64,000 bases of DNA from Sipunculus nudus. Lineage: Eukaryota; Annelida; Sipuncula; Golfingiida; Sipunculidae. Location of the stretch: contig CM049322.1 in NCBI GenBank assembly GCA_026874595.1, positions 46,373,340 through 46,437,339 of the forward strand, written 5' to 3'. Position numbers and translations under genes: made by a program. Below the pieces are notes generated by a model. It searched no databases, was not told the DNA's origin, and was given only the letters and a program-made list of their open reading frames with translations. This document shows, piece by piece, positions 61,787-64,000 of the stretch; position 1 is the stretch's first letter, and every line of letters begins with the position of its first letter.

Positions 61787-62579
61787 GTAACTTCAATAAG
61801 TGCACACACTAAATGAAATATTGAGAAAATTAATAAATGGATAATGACATGATAGAAAAAAAGGTCGATTTCAGTAATTTGTCGAACAAGAAAAACAGTG
61901 AATCTGAGAGGATTATGTAATAAAAAAAACAAGTAAAACGTTAAGAAAACTCATGAATATATTAAAATTAAAATGATAGTAAAAGCGCACAGACTGTTAA
62001 GAGTGAAATAAGAATAGGGATTTTTTTTAATACCATTAAATACTTTAATCCTTCAAATATAAATAAATGACTCACTATGTAATCTAAATGTCACCTTGAA
62101 TTAAGGTCGAGCAACTTTTCAAGATATTTAAAAATGCATAATATGAACAAGTTCAATTTTACAATTCCTTTGTCTAATGGAAAGATAATAATAGACGTCT
62201 ATTATAAACATGGGTTTATCTGTTTTATTTAATATCTAGAGTGAATTTATCAAATTAAAATGCAAAGCTGTAATAATTTATGCCCAATAAAAATAAGTGT
62301 CATCAGTTGACCTTAGTAGCACCAACAACCGAGCCAGGTGGCAGACCAATCTCGACACTTTACTAGATTTCAACAAAACCTTCCAGGGAAAAGTAGATTG
62401 ATGATTTTACCGGCTATAGTCAGACGCAATGCGATGCAATGCAATGCACCTAGTGATGTCAACCTGGTTGTGTCAAACTCGGCTAAGTCAAATTCCTGCA
62501 TATATCGAAGGGGAATATGGAGTCCCTGCACAAACAGTTAAAACCTTTCTAACTTAACTCATTTTGTGTAGAACTTGGA

Positions 62580-62790
62580 TGTGTCGGAAAACCTGATGTG
62601 TCGAGGTGCCTGTTGGTCCCCAGCTAATTTTTGTATCGCTTAACTCGAAGACATGTCGCTTGAATGTTTGGATAACAGTTGTGCACGGCTGTGGTGTGGT
62701 AACCAGTTATTCGTATTAACTACAGGCAAGGCTCTTACTCGTAAAACGCGATGGCTCTTTCTCTCAACTCGAGGTCATGCATGCATAACA
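62580..62790. mobile_element. Tigger/pogo-like element fragment
   Basis: TGTGTCGAGGTGCC, CTTAACTCGAAGACATGTCGCTTGAA and CTCAACTCGAGGTCATG resemble the inner part of the Tigger-type end at 43787. It starts exactly where B1/B2 homology ends. No terminus is seen, so boundaries are approximate. Confidence 0.4.
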
Positions 62791-62913
62791 GTTGTGCACT
62801 GTCCATTAATCATACCTACGTCCGTGATAACCAGTTAGATAGAGGACCAGTTACCGGACAGAGGGCACCCTATCCAATTTTGTCACCAGTTACAGTCAGC
62901 TCGCCACTATTAG

Positions 62914-63060
62914 CCAACCACGCCAACTTCACCATCACCGACCGTAAGGGAGGCCCGTGAGATGTGCCTCAAGCAGCTGAAGCTACTGCAGTCGTCATAC
63001 GGCCCGGATGACTGCTTCAAATTCCTGTCGGGAATTGAGAAATTCCTGCCCAAGAGCGTC
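62914..63060 (+). CDS. Candidate exon fragment, unrecognised
   Basis: An open frame reads PTTPTSPSPTVREAREMCLK ... SSYGPDDCFKFLSGIEKFLP and meets GTC|GTAATG, a possible donor, at 63060; unspliced it stops at TAG 63091. GC content rises here relative to flanks. Helical, charged composition looks protein-like. It could be a gene exon or part of the adjoining mobile element. Confidence 0.3.
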
Positions 63061-63093
63061 GTAATGTTAAGCAAAGGAATTTTAATTTTTTAG

Positions 63094-64000
63094 ATCTGAT
63101 GTGTTGAACTGAAAATGATCTGAGCCAATCATTTGATGATATATGGTCTGTAATACATGTATGCGATCTTATTTCACTTTCGTGCTTTACCTTATCAAAT
63201 TTTTGGTTGTTATTGGTAAATAAATTTATTATAACATTTGTGTTTTTTCTTTCACGCAAACATGTGCAGGAATTATCGATAATAATCAAGGTTAAAGAAG
63301 GTTGAATATAATGAAATTCGGTCTCTAACTAAGGTTGTGATTTACTTTGGTGAATTCGTCACCTTAATGCCAACAAATAACATTAGCATGGTATTCCGAT
63401 GTAAAAAAACACAACAAGGGCTCATATAATCTGGCTGACACACAGCTTGGACGCCATCTCCCACAAATCAAAAGGGAAAAGCCAAGGGAACGGTCAAAAA
63501 AAAAAAAAAAAAGCCGTCCTCCAATGTTATTAAAATTATTAATTAAATAGCCCCCTGAACCAACGCAGATTGATATGGGTATCCAGCTCTCACAGGTCGC
63601 AAATGCCGTTCGACGAACTGCGACAAGTCTTTATTATTCCAAAGAGCAATATAGCAGGAAATTTTATCCAATGTGTTCCTCACGGAGACGTGGATTCCCC
63701 CACCCCCACCCCTTGCATTCAGATTAGTCTTTATTATGTGGATTTAAAGACACAAAAAACGAGAAAGGCGGCCCCTCGTCGGACAGATGCCTGTTTGTTT
63801 AGCATTCTGTTACTGACAGTGTATTTGCATAACGTTTGTCAGCGCAAGGTACAACCTCACAGGAAAGGACAGGCCCTATGCGATCACTTTAATTGATAAA
63901 ACTGTAAGACGAGACAGATTGTCCACCGACATTTTGAGTGTACTTTTTTTAGTAAGGGTGGGATGTTTAAATTAATATTAATTGACGATTGGTGATTTTA
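63094..64000. other. Unassigned DNA at the right edge
   Basis: AT-rich with a poly-A run at about 63496-63512. A 108-codon open frame at 63570-63896 has a (CCCCCA)-rich segment and no recognisable motif; not called. Confidence 0.4.

Larger units (their letters stand above)
54428..62579 (+). repeat. Segmental duplication block B2 (paralog of 6316-14057)
   Basis: Collinear with B1. It keeps a larger tail-exon copy, a single copy of both segments that are tandemly doubled in B1, and the intact Cys-rich exon, so it is closer to the ancestral state. It also holds a 0.5-kb stretch (56763-57287) missing from B1. Confidence 0.85.

Overview
The window is AT-rich animal DNA. Exons are short and separated by GT-AG introns, TA microsatellites are abundant, and small non-autonomous mobile elements are dense. 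Repeat styles such as a GACGGACGGACAGAC-type tail, an interspersed repeat ending GGCGGAGGTCTGCGCTCTC, and Tigger/pogo-like inverted repeats point to a marine invertebrate, most likely a mollusc. The species cannot be named from sequence alone. There are no bacterial-style genes, rRNAs or CRISPR arrays, and most open frames are chance frames in AT-rich or repeat DNA.

The recurring theme is a family of transmembrane receptors whose pieces are scattered through segmental duplications. At the left edge (959-1902, + strand) lie the last two exons of one gene: a transmembrane exon and a cytoplasmic-tail exon with four Tyr motifs. At 44077-44634 is a large cysteine-rich ectodomain exon (phase 1-1, CUB-like C-terminal part), followed by a possible secreted-form terminal exon (45194-45315). 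A 30-nt phase 1-1 stalk mini-exon (EIPV-x-HS-x-K) occurs four times (15383, 24302, 33262, 48144). Decayed tail exons occur at 7740 and 56136. Phases fit one gene plan: ectodomain (1-1), stalk mini-exon (1-1), transmembrane exon (1-2), tail.

Layout: 1-1902, 3' end of receptor gene 1. 1903-6315, mostly featureless with one possible orphan exon. 6316-14057, block B1, an imperfect copy of block B2 at 54428-62579. 14058-35590, a head-to-tail array of 2.4 almost identical units of about 8.9 kb. 35591-44076, mobile elements (a MITE, a tRNA-like SINE and a miniature LTR element) and older diverged copies of B-block sequence. 44077-45315, receptor gene 2 exons. 45590-47100, another old B-like segment. 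47300-47612, a retrotransposon gag remnant. 47800-52110, a diverged copy of the tandem unit. 54428-62579, block B2, with the better preserved tail exon and an intact small cysteine-rich exon (61601-61777). 62580-64000, a Tigger-like fragment and unassigned DNA.

The tandem array, the B1/B2 pair and the diverged copies suggest a locus that has expanded and decayed in several rounds, as expected of a rapidly evolving receptor cluster. That reading is inference. The near-identity of the array units could also reflect an assembly artefact. All exon calls rest on splice-site and phase logic without transcript support.
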